Shown here: positions 25,101 through 36,122 of the stretch, in pieces | How the letters are laid out: every line of letters begins with the position of its first letter | Numbering within the stretch: the stretch's first letter is position 1 | Assembly: GCA_022579005.1 (NCBI GenBank) | Contig: MU401657.1 | Span: forward strand, 1-64,000 | Source: Poronia punctata | Taxonomy: Eukaryota; Ascomycota; Sordariomycetes; Xylariales; Xylariaceae | Length of the DNA stretch: 64,000 bases | Reading direction: 5' to 3' | Position numbers and translations under genes: made by a program | The notes under the pieces: generated by a model | What the model was told of the DNA's origin: nothing | Database searches by the model: none | What the model saw: only the letters and a program-made list of their open reading frames with translations

Positions 25101-26008
25101 AACTGCTATACAGGATAATACGATTCGAAGCGGCTGTACACGTATAGAGCAGAATACACTTCCTACCCATAGCACCCGATCACTACGACCCTCTGCGGCC
25201 AGCCGCTGCACAGGAACCATAAAAATTTCAGTGCGACATTGCCCGCGCACAATACGGATAACAAGAACAACGACCGGTCGTCAGATACTCGTTATATTTT
25301 GTCAACTCCCACGGGAGCTTCATTCATTCGGCTCAGGAAGGGACCGTATTGTCTACTCGTGCGTATTCGTCTTTTATTATCCTGCCGGTTTTCACGCGTC
25401 GGACCGTTCCCACCCTTGAATGCATGAAGCCCGACTCCACAATTCACTACCTTGGGCCATTGTGGTTCTCTGAGTAAAACAGTGCCAACTCCGAGTTTTG
25501 GCATATCATGTAAAAGTCATTGAGAATATGCTCTACATTCCTAGTTGAGAGTGCGCCTCCGTGTATTTCTTTCCAACCCCGAGGAATCTCAAGAGAGATG
25601 ATGGCTTTGTGCTGCAGTGGCATCGTCGTTTAAGGTTGAATTTCGGTTTAAATCATGTACCTGCTTATACCATTTTGGATGCCGACTAAGAAACTCTCAA
25701 AACACTTTATATATTTTACCTGGCCCTATTGTACACCGAGCTAATGTGGATTTTCCGTCATAGTATTGTTCACCGTGTTTCGGGCACTTTTCAGCCCGCA
25801 TCATCCTACAAGCTGGGTCGTTCCCACGAGGTTTTCACGAACGATATTGTTCCCTTCGCCTCGACGGCGGTTGTGGGTAGTCGAGACATCATAGATCCCA
25901 TGGCGAATCGGTCCAAGTAAATCAGAAACGACCGCTCGACGACCAACTCTCATTTTGTGTGGCGGTACAACACAGTAGAAACTCTCGATTTTACGACCAG
26001 GAGACACG
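19132..26008. other. Gene-poor region, 6.9 kb
   Basis: No intact gene is supported between LTR element A and the large gene at 26009. The left part carries short coding-like relics on the minus strand (listed separately). TACGAGTA/TACTCGTA words lie at 19591, 19966, 21438, 22367 and 23748. A TATA-like TTATAAAAAG at about 23031 has no convincing gene behind it, only a 20-codon frame. The frames between 24700 and 25930 look like antisense or random frames; the last few hundred bases are probably the promoter and leader of the gene at 26009. Confidence 0.5.
19389..19937 (-). pseudogene. Coding-like relic, unidentified (weak resemblance to LaeA-type methyltransferases)
   Basis: On the minus strand a frame ending at TAG 19702-19704 reads HKFELDATFGEEAVLLVAE, then NEMDRKQYRNDL and HEPDGTSYPAVTSS. 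Upstream, between about 19937 and 19892, another frame reads GEEGDSNIEPLAISS before a possible donor. Downstream, about 19545-19400, a third frame reads RQSKYLQGPIEGGDGDLVRY and then a possible donor. Composition is protein-like but there is no start codon or complete gene. The ENEMDR stretch loosely recalls the NDExExDRLDLQH motif of fungal LaeA-like methyltransferases; none of their SAM-binding motifs follow. It may be a decayed gene next to the transposon, or chance. Confidence 0.25.
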
Positions 26009-29000
26009 ATGAATCGCTTCAGGACGAAGAAGAAGGGCAAGGATGAAGAAGCCTCCTCTCGCCCTTCGCATGATTCGGAATCATCGATGCCTTTTCGTGG
26101 GTTCAGAAAGGGGAAGAAAACACAAGAAGACGAGAAGAAACCAATCGACCTAGCTTCGGCATTACCCTCCAACGACGATTTTCGCACTAGCTTGCTAATG
26201 ACAGGTTTGTCTGCACGATTTTCGATGCTAAGAGAACAAGACGATCCCAGTACAAAAATCGGCAAAGCAAGCGATGATAGTGTTCTGTTTCCTAAGCGCC
26301 AGTCCAGGTTGGATATAACGTCATCATATCGTGGCCTCGGGGATATTGCCGAAGTGGAGTCGATCAAGGCGGCCTCGCCCTTTGCTCGTCTGGATGCTTA
26401 CAATTCTGACGACGCGGATTCACTTAGATCTGGCAGTGTCATGACCCGCGCTAAACCCACAGAGGGTAACAACCTTTTCGGTGGGCGACAAAAGATCTAC
26501 AAAATACCAGCAAATGGCACGTCAAAGGCTGCCGATGGCGGCATGGGTGGCCGCGCGCTTTACGAGGACGATGTTGCTCAATCAGCATTTCAAAAATGGA
26601 GACGGGCGGAACGAGAGCGGGACTTGTCACAAGATGAATCGGATGGGGAGGGCACGGACGGGCAATACAATTCGCGCGATAGACTCTCGTCTACCGACAT
26701 CGAACCGCGGTCGGTTTCGCCTGCACCCAGCGGTTATAGTCGGAAGCGAGAGACATCGTCAACAATGTCATCTATTCCATCGATGGCCAGAAATTCGTCG
26801 GCTGCGACGTCGATTACATCATCACAACCTACCCCGTCACTCAAAGATTGGCAGCCACCGTTGGCCCCAAACTCAGGACCCGAGCGAACTGTCACCCGAA
26901 CCAGACGTCTTTACGAAACCGGTTTCTTCAATCACGAAGCGCAGGAATCCGCCCCCGGTCTCTCCCGTATAGACACGCTCAATAGACAGCGGCCATTTGG
27001 CGCGCGTACTCCGGAAGCAAGTCAACAATCGCCGGCTCTGTCTGCTTCTAGCGGATTCATTGGTCGGTTAAGTGGCGAGAAGAAGTTATTGGCCAAGGGT
27101 AGTGCCCCCAATCTTCGATCAGTTAGTCCACCTGCCATTGCACCCGCAACACGCACACCGGATCTTGGTATTCGTGTTCCCAGCGGAGGCGAAGGCAAGT
27201 CCGGATTTGGCGCCGCTCCGCCTCTTAGCCCGGCAATAAGTGAGGCGGAGGAAAACTCGATCCTCGCCATCAACCCGAACGATCGAGGTAAGGCTACCGC
27301 TCTTGGTGTTTTCCAGAAGCCCGCGCAGCCCTACGATGAGTCGAGGTACGCGCAAAGGCAATTGCAGTTGCAACGGGGGCGGGAAACACCAACGCAGCAG
27401 AGAAGAAGCAATGAAGTCAATACGCCTACAAGTCGGAGGCCTTCGGAGTCGCCAACCTCTACTCGGAAACAAATGATGGATTCTCCCACGGCTCCCACTT
27501 TTGAAGTGACACAGTCAACTCCGAGGAACAGAGGCGAAGCCACGTCCTTCCTGGCCGATCCAGAAGGCAGTGAGACGTCATCTCTAGCTTCGCCAAAACC
27601 TTTGCCGTCACCGCAGTTGCATCTGCGTCGACCATCTGATAGGGAGCACCCCGCTTTCCGAGATCCATCTGTGCCAACTCCGCTATCCCTCGTCACAGAG
27701 CCTCACGATGAGATGTCTCTCCAAGTAGAAAAACAGTCATCTTTGAAAGTTGAATCAGCAGGCATCTCCCCCGCTGATTCGCCCACACTTGGTCCAGGGA
27801 CAGACGGGCCTGGGTTGAGTGGTATGGTCCGACAACATCTGAGGGGAGTTAGCAATGCTTCATCGTTCTATGAAGGGGCACTTCCTACTGCCGGACTAGA
27901 ATCTCGGTTCCCAGCCGAAGCCGCCAACGCGAAGGCAATGCAGGATTACGGTGCAGGCTCTAACCCTTGGGATAGCGAGGACCATGGACATGATTGGAAC
28001 CTGGATCTTGACGTAAACGAGCCGCTTGCTGATGGGGAATCTTTCGTATCCGACTCTGCGCCCACCATGGACGGTGACGCAAGCCTTCGATCAACGAGAG
28101 AGGAAGGAAACGACCAGTTTGCCTATCAACTTGCCGACGGGGCTCGACGAGTACGTGAACGGTTGACGTCTTTTGTTGAAACTGACAGTCGGTCTTCTTC
28201 GCCACAAAGAATAGTAGAGCCCAAGGATAGCGCAGATCCCACCGTGTTCCAAAGACCCAGTGGATTGGGATCAATCTTAAGGCCCAGAAGTAGCAAAGGC
28301 TCTCTAATTGATCGTGGCCGGGAACCGTCTACGAGAGCATTCAAGATGGTGGGTATCAGCCCCGGTGCCTCCAGGACTGGCAGTCCGGCTGGCGACTCCC
28401 TGAAACGGCAGTCAGACGTGGATGGAGAGTCGGGACGGGAGAAGGTATTGAATAAGGGAGCCTCTCCTGGGGAGGGGGATCAACACGCTGGGGTTCGAGC
28501 ATTCCGGCAAGCAAAGCGGGACCTTCAGAAACTCAAAGAGATCGACACGCAGCAACGTTATCATCCTGCGCCTCAAGGCCCTCCACCCGGCATCCCATCC
28601 TCTCGCCCCAGGACGAGAACGCCCAGTGGTGACGGTCAACCGCCCCATGGGTATCCACGGCAACGCATCCCTAGTGAAGAATCGCGCACCGGTGACGCCC
28701 TCTCCACTTCTCGAATGTCGCCTAGAATGGACCGCCAACGAAGCGAGTCAAACACAAGCAATGGGACGAGATCCAATAGTAGGCTGGGACGTCCGGGCGA
28801 AGGGTTAAATGGATCAAATTCCCGTCTTGCATCTCGCTCGCCTGGATTGCCGGGTACTGACACCAAGCAGTCTATGGTCATGCCCTCCCATGCCCATCCG
28901 AATGCAACAAGGATAAACCAGTCCAACTTCGCCTCTAATACTCTACAAGCGCCGCGTGGGTATGAGACTGATCAGCCTTCTCCTATCTCCCCAGGCGCCT

Positions 29001-29587
29001 CCTTGATTGGCTCTACCCCGGCAACCCCTACCAACTCGTCGCCTTCTCAGTCTCTTCCAGCTGAAGGTTTGGGCCCCGAGAGCCCGACAGCGCCCATCCC
29101 CAGCATGGGTGACTCGAGACGCAAAGTCCGAGCACGTGACATATCCGAACCCAAGTTGATCATGTCAACGTCTCGTGTTCCAACTGTGGCCCTGCCAACT
29201 GAAGCTGAAGGCAATCGATCACGGAGTAACAGCCGGAGCGCGCCGCCTGTCCCTCCAATCAACCCCAGACGACGCCAAGATAGCACAAAAGTGCGAGCAA
29301 TGTTGGACTCGTTCACACGCCTCAAGCGAGAGAGCAACGATCGCGAAAATATGAGCGCACCCAATTCGAGCTTGGATGAAGCCGCCAGCCGCAGTCAGGA
29401 TGGGTCTGGAACCGATCCAAGACGGCCGCAGAGAACGGCGAGAGGCGATTCTCCTATTGGAGCAAACTTGGGCCAGCCCCGGATGAACAGCCAACCTGTG
29501 AATATCGGCCCGCCCGCATCTAGAATGGTGGTGACTCAAGGGCGAAACCGTCCCGAAAATGCAAATTTACCCGGAGGCATGATTTAA
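26009..29587 (+). CDS. Large conserved fungal disordered protein, 1192 aa, single exon
   Basis: An uninterrupted 3.6-kb frame starts at an ATG in good context (GACACGATGA) and ends at TAA 29585-29587. The N-terminus is basic (MNRFRTKKKGKDEE). It is followed by a conserved-looking block at about residues 55-105 with DFRTSLLMTGLSARFSMLRE, GKASDDSVLFPKRQSRL and later NNLFGGRQKIYK. The rest is low-complexity, rich in Ser, Pro, Arg and Gly, with many SP/TP and RSxS sites and no membrane segment or signal peptide. Homologous proteins with the same N-terminal block occur in Aspergillus and relatives, where some carry the uninformative label mucin. That label fits poorly here, since there is no signal peptide. 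I infer a cytosolic, heavily phosphorylated scaffold; the function is unknown. It converges on the acetyltransferase gene. Confidence 0.9.
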   Translation: MNRFRTKKKGKDEEASSRPSHDSESSMPFRGFRKGKKTQEDEKKPIDLASALPSNDDFRTSLLMTGLSARFSMLREQDDPSTKIGKASDDSVLFPKRQSRLDITSSYRGLGDIAEVESIKAASPFARLDAYNSDDADSLRSGSVMTRAKPTEGNNLFGGRQKIYKIPANGTSKAADGGMGGRALYEDDVAQSAFQKWRRAERERDLSQDESDGEGTDGQYNSRDRLSSTDIEPRSVSPAPSGYSRKRETSSTMSSIPSMARNSSAATSITSSQPTPSLKDWQPPLAPNSGPERTVTRTRRLYETGFFNHEAQESAPGLSRIDTLNRQRPFGARTPEASQQSPALSASSGFIGRLSGEKKLLAKGSAPNLRSVSPPAIAPATRTPDLGIRVPSGGEGKSGFGAAPPLSPAISEAEENSILAINPNDRGKATALGVFQKPAQPYDESRYAQRQLQLQRGRETPTQQRRSNEVNTPTSRRPSESPTSTRKQMMDSPTAPTFEVTQSTPRNRGEATSFLADPEGSETSSLASPKPLPSPQLHLRRPSDREHPAFRDPSVPTPLSLVTEPHDEMSLQVEKQSSLKVESAGISPADSPTLGPGTDGPGLSGMVRQHLRGVSNASSFYEGALPTAGLESRFPAEAANAKAMQDYGAGSNPWDSEDHGHDWNLDLDVNEPLADGESFVSDSAPTMDGDASLRSTREEGNDQFAYQLADGARRVRERLTSFVETDSRSSSPQRIVEPKDSADPTVFQRPSGLGSILRPRSSKGSLIDRGREPSTRAFKMVGISPGASRTGSPAGDSLKRQSDVDGESGREKVLNKGASPGEGDQHAGVRAFRQAKRDLQKLKEIDTQQRYHPAPQGPPPGIPSSRPRTRTPSGDGQPPHGYPRQRIPSEESRTGDALSTSRMSPRMDRQRSESNTSNGTRSNSRLGRPGEGLNGSNSRLASRSPGLPGTDTKQSMVMPSHAHPNATRINQSNFASNTLQAPRGYETDQPSPISPGASLIGSTPATPTNSSPSQSLPAEGLGPESPTAPIPSMGDSRRKVRARDISEPKLIMSTSRVPTVALPTEAEGNRSRSNSRSAPPVPPINPRRRQDSTKVRAMLDSFTRLKRESNDRENMSAPNSSLDEAASRSQDGSGTDPRRPQRTARGDSPIGANLGQPRMNSQPVNIGPPASRMVVTQGRNRPENANLPGGMI

Positions 29588-30183
29588 TCCCTACTCGAAT
29601 ACAATTTTCCTCATACAGAGGCGCGACTCGGTCATGCCGCTGGACTCCCTCAAAGTTGACGGAGACTGGGGGCGACAAGACCTCGGACATAATTGTCAAC
29701 CGACGCGTTCGATCCAGTCGGAGGGCAACGCCTGTGTATACCTGTACATACTCACTTCTATGAGATGCCACTCTCTTTTCCTTTTCCTTGTCATATCTAT
29801 TTCATTTTACGTCGATTTAAAACTAGGCAGGCCTCGGAGTTGATACCAGAGAAAGACTCTCAGATGGGTTGGCCGGATGTGAAAAACAGAAATGGAACCA
29901 AGGCGCCTTCTTTTCTATGTTCTCCAGTGGGTTTTCTTCTTTTTCTCCGATTTGGCTGTCGAACAGCGCCCAACCACTATGGAGTGTGTTAAATTCACAC
30001 TGAGGATAATGGACAACCTCCCAGCCTAGGCTGTCAACCCCCGGACCGAGGCGAGGACTATCTAAAGCTAATGCAACATGTCATGATGACGCGTACCTTC
30101 TGTACGTCGGACTCATAAGCTCAATTAGTAGCTAAATAAAAAGTAAAATTATAAGTAAAGCGGCTCATGACCAATAAGCTAAT
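29588..30183. other. Convergent intergenic region
   Basis: 596 bp between the stop codons of the 1192-aa gene and the acetyltransferase gene, expected to hold the two 3' untranslated regions. Nothing else is seen. Confidence 0.6.
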
Positions 30184-31254
30184 CTAGACTTTGTCAATGT
30201 TCTTGGTCATGGTGATACTCCCAGCGCCCTCTCCGCGGTCGACGAGAACAAAACCGAGCTTCTGGTAGAAGGGCACGACTTTGCTATTCTCACCGGCAAC
30301 GCCGATGTGTATGCCCTCATCGTAGTTCTGGCCGCTAGAGCGCACGGTGTCGACGAAGCGTTGGACTAAGCGACGACCCCAGCCGCGTCCCTGCCAGGGG
30401 GGCAGAATGTCAATATGCATGGTGGCGCGCCACCGCACGGCCTCATCGACGAGTGACCACTCGGGTCGATAGGCGTGCTGGGCTATGGCTAGCGGGTTGA
30501 ATAATCCAGTGCTCTCTGTTATCCATGGCTCACAGGTGGCGAATTGCGGCCTCTCGACGTCACGGGATAGGATGGTCTTTCTGTAGCTTTCGTAATTTGC
30601 TATGAAGATGTTGATGTCTGGGCAGCCGACTGGTTGGGGATAGGGGGGGTGGGTTTAGTTTTTGCTTTGCATTTTTTTGCAAAAAGGGGTGGGGGCGTGG
30701 GGGTGGAAAGGGGAGTGGGAAGAGGGAAGAGGGAAGAGGGAAAAGAAGAAAAAAAAGAACTTACTGCAATATCCAACGGCATTCCCGGTACCGTCGTCAA
30801 GAACGTGGCTTGTGGATGGGCTGAGGAATGTATATGGATGTGTCCAGAGGTATGGTGCAACTGGGGGGGAGGGGGGAAACACGTGTTAGCTCTCTCTCTC
30901 TCTCTCTCTGTTTCATTTACTTAACCTGGCGGGTTTCGCGCTTTAGACATTTGTCTCTCTCTCTCTCTCGCTAGAACTAGGTAGGACGACAATATCGTGA
31001 TCAAAGTTCTTTATTTACTGGAGATGAGATCTAAGACTTGTCTCTGAAAACTTACGTTTGGCGGCTGCGGGGGAGGAGGCTAGACTTTTTGGCATGAGGG
31101 TTTCTATGCACTTGGAAGGGGAATTGTTAGTCAGTCAGTCATATACGAGAGAGAGAGAGAGAGAGAGAGAGAAGATACGAGATGATACGAGATGACATAC
31201 GATTCGCGCACAAGCTTCAAAGTCTGTTTCTTTGTATGCTCGTATGAAGGCCAT
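30184..31254 (-). CDS. GNAT-family N-acetyltransferase, 216 aa, four exons
   Basis: Exons 31254-31201, 31110-31056, 30860-30765 and 30629-30184 join in phase to 651 nt. The protein opens MAFIRAYKETDFEACARI and continues CIETLMPKSLASSPAAAKL and APYLWTHPYTFLSPSTSHVL; then come DDGTGNAVGYCIGCPDIN and finally the acetyl-CoA site Q148-G-R-G-W-G153 (QxxGxG). Y190-QKLGF is the usual GNAT C-terminal strand motif. It should transfer an acetyl group from acetyl-CoA to a small-molecule or protein amine; the substrate cannot be told. The closest relatives I recall are fungal and bacterial GNATs with a YLxTHP/GNAVGYxxGxPD region. Introns are 90, 195 and 135 nt. Introns 1 and 2 carry (CT)n/(GA)n microsatellites, and the first acceptor has a CTGACTGACTAAC branch region. 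A downstream ATG at 30438-level would lose the N-terminal strands. Confidence 0.9.
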
Positions 31255-34200
31255 CTTGGGGGGTTGTTGGGTAGGTTCCCCGGGGTTTGATCTTGTCTTG
31301 TCTGGTCTGGGTCTCAGTTTCCCGTTAAACCGAATTGATTGGAAGTAAGCTGCTGCTGAGTGGCTGGATGCTATCCTGCTTTATTTATTCACGGACTGTG
31401 ATGCTTTCTAATGTGTGTGGATGAGGGAAGTAGGTTAAGTTAGGATGGTTATGTAAGATCTCACACACATCTACTCGCATGCGAGGCTTACGGGTTGAAA
31501 TGCGGAGTTTGTAGAAAAAGGTAGTACAGGCAGACAGACTATTTGGAGATAGTCACGTTATGAAGATACATTTTGATCTAGGTATCTGCCTAACCTTAGC
31601 CGAAGGTGCATGCATGCATACATGCTCTCCGGCCCCGCTTCCCGGCTGAGCGCTTGTGTAAAAAGCCTTACGACTCTAACTCACTCGAAGGACATCGACA
31701 TCACGTGTTTCTTGACATAAAAAGAGTTTTTGAGTATTGATAGGAGAGAAGAAGCCTGACCAAACCTACCTTTTACCTACCCTCGTGATCTAACTGTCTA
31801 AGGTTCAGATGAGCCAATCAGCAATTCCCGGGGTACTCCAGAAAAAAATCCGTGGCGAAAACCCCGGAATTGAAGCTGTTCCCGGTTTTTGCATGTAGTA
31901 CTGACCTGGAAAACACACACACACACACGCTCAATTGCCCAAGGCCGGGGATTGAGTAGAGCTGCCCAAGGTAACACTTGTGAGTTTGACATCATTACAC
32001 AAGACAGGAGGAGAGAGAAATAAAAAATCCCGAGCTGGGTATATAGTTTCCATATGAAACAATTACGGGGTTGATGTTAATGTACTTGGGACGAACTTGT
32101 CTAATTGGTAAACACCCTTTTTGCTTTCTTTCCGTTAGGTATTAATAGAGATGGCATGATATATATTTGCACGTGGAATATTAGTCTCATATCTTTGGAC
32201 CCGCCATACATGTAGACTACCTGGACAAGCTACCTTAGTTAACCAAATCGACGAGGTAGATTGTCCGTTGGCTTGGATTTTCATGGTCGAAACTCGAATA
32301 AAAGAAACGTCCGGGGGGGGGGATGAAGGCAATGAGGGAGGTTAGGTAGGTAGGTAGGTAGGTAGGTAGCTATGCTCTTTTCTAGCCACGGTTCGTTCTT
32401 TGCGCTTCAAAATTAAGACGCATATATATACAGACGCGTGCATATTTTTATGAGGAGCCGATGCTTTTCATTATCGATGTTACTAGGTACTAGGATTAAG
32501 TAGAGCTCGGAGGTCACGATGTCCGGAGCAAGTGCGTATGTTGAGTTTTAAACTCCGTCCCCGAGGTGAGACGTCCCGTTGGTAGATGAGACTGGTAGAA
32601 CATGATGTTCTAGATACATGTAGGTAGATGATGTAGGGAGTTACGGGAACACCGTCCCTCACACACATAACAATATACTGTGTCAAAGCAAGCAGAACTT
32701 AGCTGGCGGCTCTTGCCTTGTCCGAAGCGAAGCAAGCGCGGTTACATACATACTTACCTGTGTCCTATCCTATCCTAGCCACTTAGATAGCCTATTACCT
32801 TGGGGGTGGTGAGATGTGAAGGAATGTCGCACTACCTACTTTAACGTACCTACCTCACGCAAGCATTAATTCGGTTCGGCAATTACCCTACCTACCTTAA
32901 CCTACACCTTCTACCGGTAAGTAAGAAGTAAGCACTCAAGACCCCCAACTTTGTTGTTAGGTAACGCGGCCGCGTCTAATATGATGATGATATAAGCCGA
33001 AGCCCCCCCAAAAACGTTGGAAGATGTAACGTTTAAGAAAACCCAAGCCACACATGTGCATTTATAATCAGGCACCTGACCTTACATACCTATCAGCTAA
33101 CCAACCACGCGTATGTATGTGTGTGTGTGTGCTTATAATTTCTTAAAGTACATGTACCAAGCCCCCGGGTTGGCAGGTAAGTACTCGTAGTTGATCAGGG
33201 CTGAGCGACAAGTACGAGCCGAAGGAAGGGGGCCGGGGGTCACCGATATAGTTTTTGAACACCCAAGTCTAGACTAGGTACCTACCTAACTTTAACCCTT
33301 AATTACCTCTTGGACATTCGATTCTATATAGAACAAATAAGACCTTGCGGCCGCTGTGTGGGGTTTAAATTGTTTGATTGCTCGGACACTTTATACTACT
33401 ACCTACCTTACTCGTTAAACAAGCATGAAAACATTCCATGCATTCATCGCGATGGCCGATTTTATCAAGTACCTACCTGTCCCCCAAGATTCGGATGTTG
33501 CGGCGCAGGAAGGACGAAAAGAAAGTAGTCTAGTGTAGGATTTTGAGAGAGAAAGGAGAAGAGAATACCTAACCTATGTAGGCAACTAATCTCTATTTTA
33601 CGTTACATCATAAGGCTCGATCTTAATCCATCGTCTGTATGTGGTAGTCAAACCAAGGAGGTAGTCACGTAGTCTAGTCTAGGGAACGATGGAATTGACT
33701 ACTCGTAAACCTGCCTGCGTAGATCCTCCCCAATATCATAACGCGCGTCTGTCTTTCTTTGACTAGCGTTTTCTGCGTTTATTTTTAATCCTTGCCACAT
33801 CGACAATCCATCTGCATCTTGACTAGGGGGGGGAATAAAAACACAAAAAAAAAACAAGTTAGACAAGAACTAGACTAGACTAAACCTAGAATAATAAGCG
33901 CCAAAACTTTATTTATACCAGTCCAGTCACGTTTTCCAACTGCCAACATAACATTAAAAAATTCCAAGACAAGAGATGTCCTGCATTGTCTTGGATCATG
34001 GAGATCCCGCAGGGCATTCTAGCCCTCTTCTCAACATGGACAAGAATCAAAAACAAATTACATAACCTAACCAGACCAAACCTAACCACATGTTCTGTCT
34101 TACGAGAAAATAAGAAACAAGGGTTTTTGTCGGTACCTAAAAGGAGAATTAACCAAACCTGGTAGGTGAGATGAGGTGAGGTAAGGTAAGGTAAGTGTAA

Positions 34201-35156
34201 GGTAGTATCTTGGCAATTATAGCCTATAGGAAGTAGTAGTAGTAGAATTTTAACGTCTATCTTGGGTGGGTATAGCCTATAGGTACTTAGGCAGGGGATA
34301 ATCAATGAATGAATGAATGAATGACAATGCTGCCTTCCCCCCGGTCTACGTAAAACTAACGTACCTACCTTACCTTACGTACATTCCATCCCCTCGTTCC
34401 AGCCCTCGACAGACAATGAAAGACAAGCATAATGTATTTAGGTAGGTAGGTTAACATATTGATTTGATTTCCAAAAAGTAAAGTTGTTACCCGTCTGATT
34501 AATTACCTAGAATACTCACGTGGAATAAATTAAATAAAAATAAACATACTAGCTCAAACTAACAAACATTCGGCATAAACGAAAAAAGAAAGACCTAGAA
34601 CCATGTTGTCCTGTCTTGTCCTGTCCTGCCCTGTTCAATGTCTAGTCTAAAAGTATACCTAGTCTAGTTCGGTTTGAAACCCGGGGACCTTCTATTTCGA
34701 GCATATTGTTTGAGCCTCCTCGCTCATCCCCATGTGTTTTATTAGTCTCGACTAAGACCGGAATAGGAAGGAAAGAAGAAATAAAGGGATTTCGATTCAT
34801 TCCTCTAGTAGGGAGGGAGGGGAGGGGCTTAGATGGGAGATGGAGATGGCATGGGAATGGTTAGTTAGATGGGGGTCAATGAAGAATGACGATGTCATTT
34901 TGGTTGGTTTCGTTTGTTTGTCTCTCTGACTGGATTCGAACATGCCGGTTGGGGGGAAAGTAGGTAAGTGAAGAAAGGAATATATGTATATATATATACA
35001 TATATAGATGTAACCCTTTACTTTTGGAAATATCATCATCATCGCCATTCTCTTTTTACTTATTACCATAACAGCTTCTTTATTCACTTCTTGTTTCTTA
35101 TATTATACTTGACTCTACTTCTTCTTCTCATAGTAGAAAAAGAACAAAAACAAACC
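31255..35156. other. Intergenic region, 3.9 kb, rich in simple repeats
   Basis: No gene is supported. It contains a TAGG tetranucleotide array at 32343-32369, many TACCTA/TAGGTA words, TACTCGTA at 33182 and 33700, and several short poly-A or poly-G runs. A (TA)n tract at about 34980-35008 lies 150-175 nt upstream of the GH16 start and could serve as a TATA region. A leftward frame at 33913-34305 has biased, hydrophobic composition and no family resemblance. The right part is presumably the GH16 promoter. Confidence 0.5.
32343..32369. repeat. TAGG tetranucleotide microsatellite
   Basis: 6.75 consecutive units of TAGG. Confidence 0.95.
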
Positions 35157-36122
35157 ATGGCGCCAGTCCAAACCTTCCTAGCCACAGCGCTATCCCTAGC
35201 AGCTCTCTCCTCGGCTCGTCCATACAACAACAACACTCCCAGACAAGCCGACTGCGACTGCTACAAAGCATCCTCGGACACGTCCAAGCTCTACGGCAAC
35301 CGCAAGTTCTTCGACTGGCGCAACATCGAGAACCCGTCCACGCCGGACCCCATCGCCGGCCGCGACGCCGACAAAAACGCCGGCAACACGCACCCCTACT
35401 TCTCCACGTCCGACTGGACCGAGTGGTTCCGGATCCAGAGCTGGGACCAAGAGCCGGGCCAGAACGGCGCCGACAGCACCGTCTTCCGCGTCAACTCGGC
35501 CAACAACGTCTTCATCGCCCCATCCGACGACGGCGACGACTCCTCCGCCTCCCACCTGACTCTCCGCGCCGTCCGCCAAGACGACTACTACTCCACCGCC
35601 GAGGCCGAGAGCGTGATCCAGGACTTCGAGTACCTGTCCTTCCGCTACCTGGCCCGCACCGTGGGCGACGACGGCGCAGTCACCTCCATCTTCACCTACA
35701 TCAGCGGGACGCAGGAGGCCGATTCCGAGATCCGCACCTTCACGGACCGGCACGAGATCGCCTTCACCAACCAGCCGGGCAATATCGACGGCGAGCCCCA
35801 GCCCGAGGCCTCGCGCACCGTCCAGCTGGAGAAGCCGTGGACGGAATGGCAAGAGTACAGATACGACTGGACGCCCGGCTCCAGCGACTGGTGGATGGAT
35901 GGGGAAAAAGTCGCCTCTATCCAGTTCCAGGCCCCCACCGACCCCCTCCTCGTCATCATGAACGTCTGGGGCGATGGCGGCTCTTGGAGCGATAACATGC
36001 CGGTTGGCGGATCGGCCGAGATGCAGGTCCAGTGGCTTGATATCACTTATAACAGGGCTGGGAACCAGCCTGGTGAGGGTGATTGCTCTAACGTCTGTGT
36101 TGTTGATGACTTGCTCTCGTAG
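35157..36122 (+). CDS. Secreted GH16-type beta-glucanase/transglycosylase-like protein, 321 aa
   Basis: A single exon from an ATG in excellent context (CAAACCATGG) to TAG. A frame extending 63 codons further upstream starts at a non-ATG codon inside an A/T-rich leader, so the ATG at 35157 is chosen. Residues 1-20 form a signal peptide ending near SSA-RP. The concanavalin-A-like fold follows, with the GH16 catalytic motif ExDxE present as E187-A-D-S-E191. Next come HEIAFTNQPG, the aromatic strands WTEWQEYRYDWTPG and WWMDGEKV, and VIMNVWGDGGSWSDNMP. Predicted activity is on beta-1,3 or mixed beta-glucan of cell walls. Cysteines at 33, 35, 310 and 314 may form two disulfides. There is no GPI-like hydrophobic tail. 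The coding region is clearly more GC-rich than its flanks. The exact substrate is unknown. Confidence 0.88.
   Translation: MAPVQTFLATALSLAALSSARPYNNNTPRQADCDCYKASSDTSKLYGNRKFFDWRNIENPSTPDPIAGRDADKNAGNTHPYFSTSDWTEWFRIQSWDQEPGQNGADSTVFRVNSANNVFIAPSDDGDDSSASHLTLRAVRQDDYYSTAEAESVIQDFEYLSFRYLARTVGDDGAVTSIFTYISGTQEADSEIRTFTDRHEIAFTNQPGNIDGEPQPEASRTVQLEKPWTEWQEYRYDWTPGSSDWWMDGEKVASIQFQAPTDPLLVIMNVWGDGGSWSDNMPVGGSAEMQVQWLDITYNRAGNQPGEGDCSNVCVVDDLLS

Noticed and set aside
33310..33528. Cysteine-rich 72-codon frame
   Set aside because: It starts at TTG, has no ATG, and the cysteines have no regular spacing or signal peptide.
34931..34950. B-box-like GTTCGAATCC on the minus strand
   Set aside because: The flanking stem bases do not pair and no A box is present.
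35196..35995. Long frames overlapping the GH16 gene: 35196-35852 on the minus strand and 35423-35995 in another + frame
   Set aside because: They are shadows produced by the GC-rich coding sequence; the GH16 frame has signal peptide and catalytic motif.
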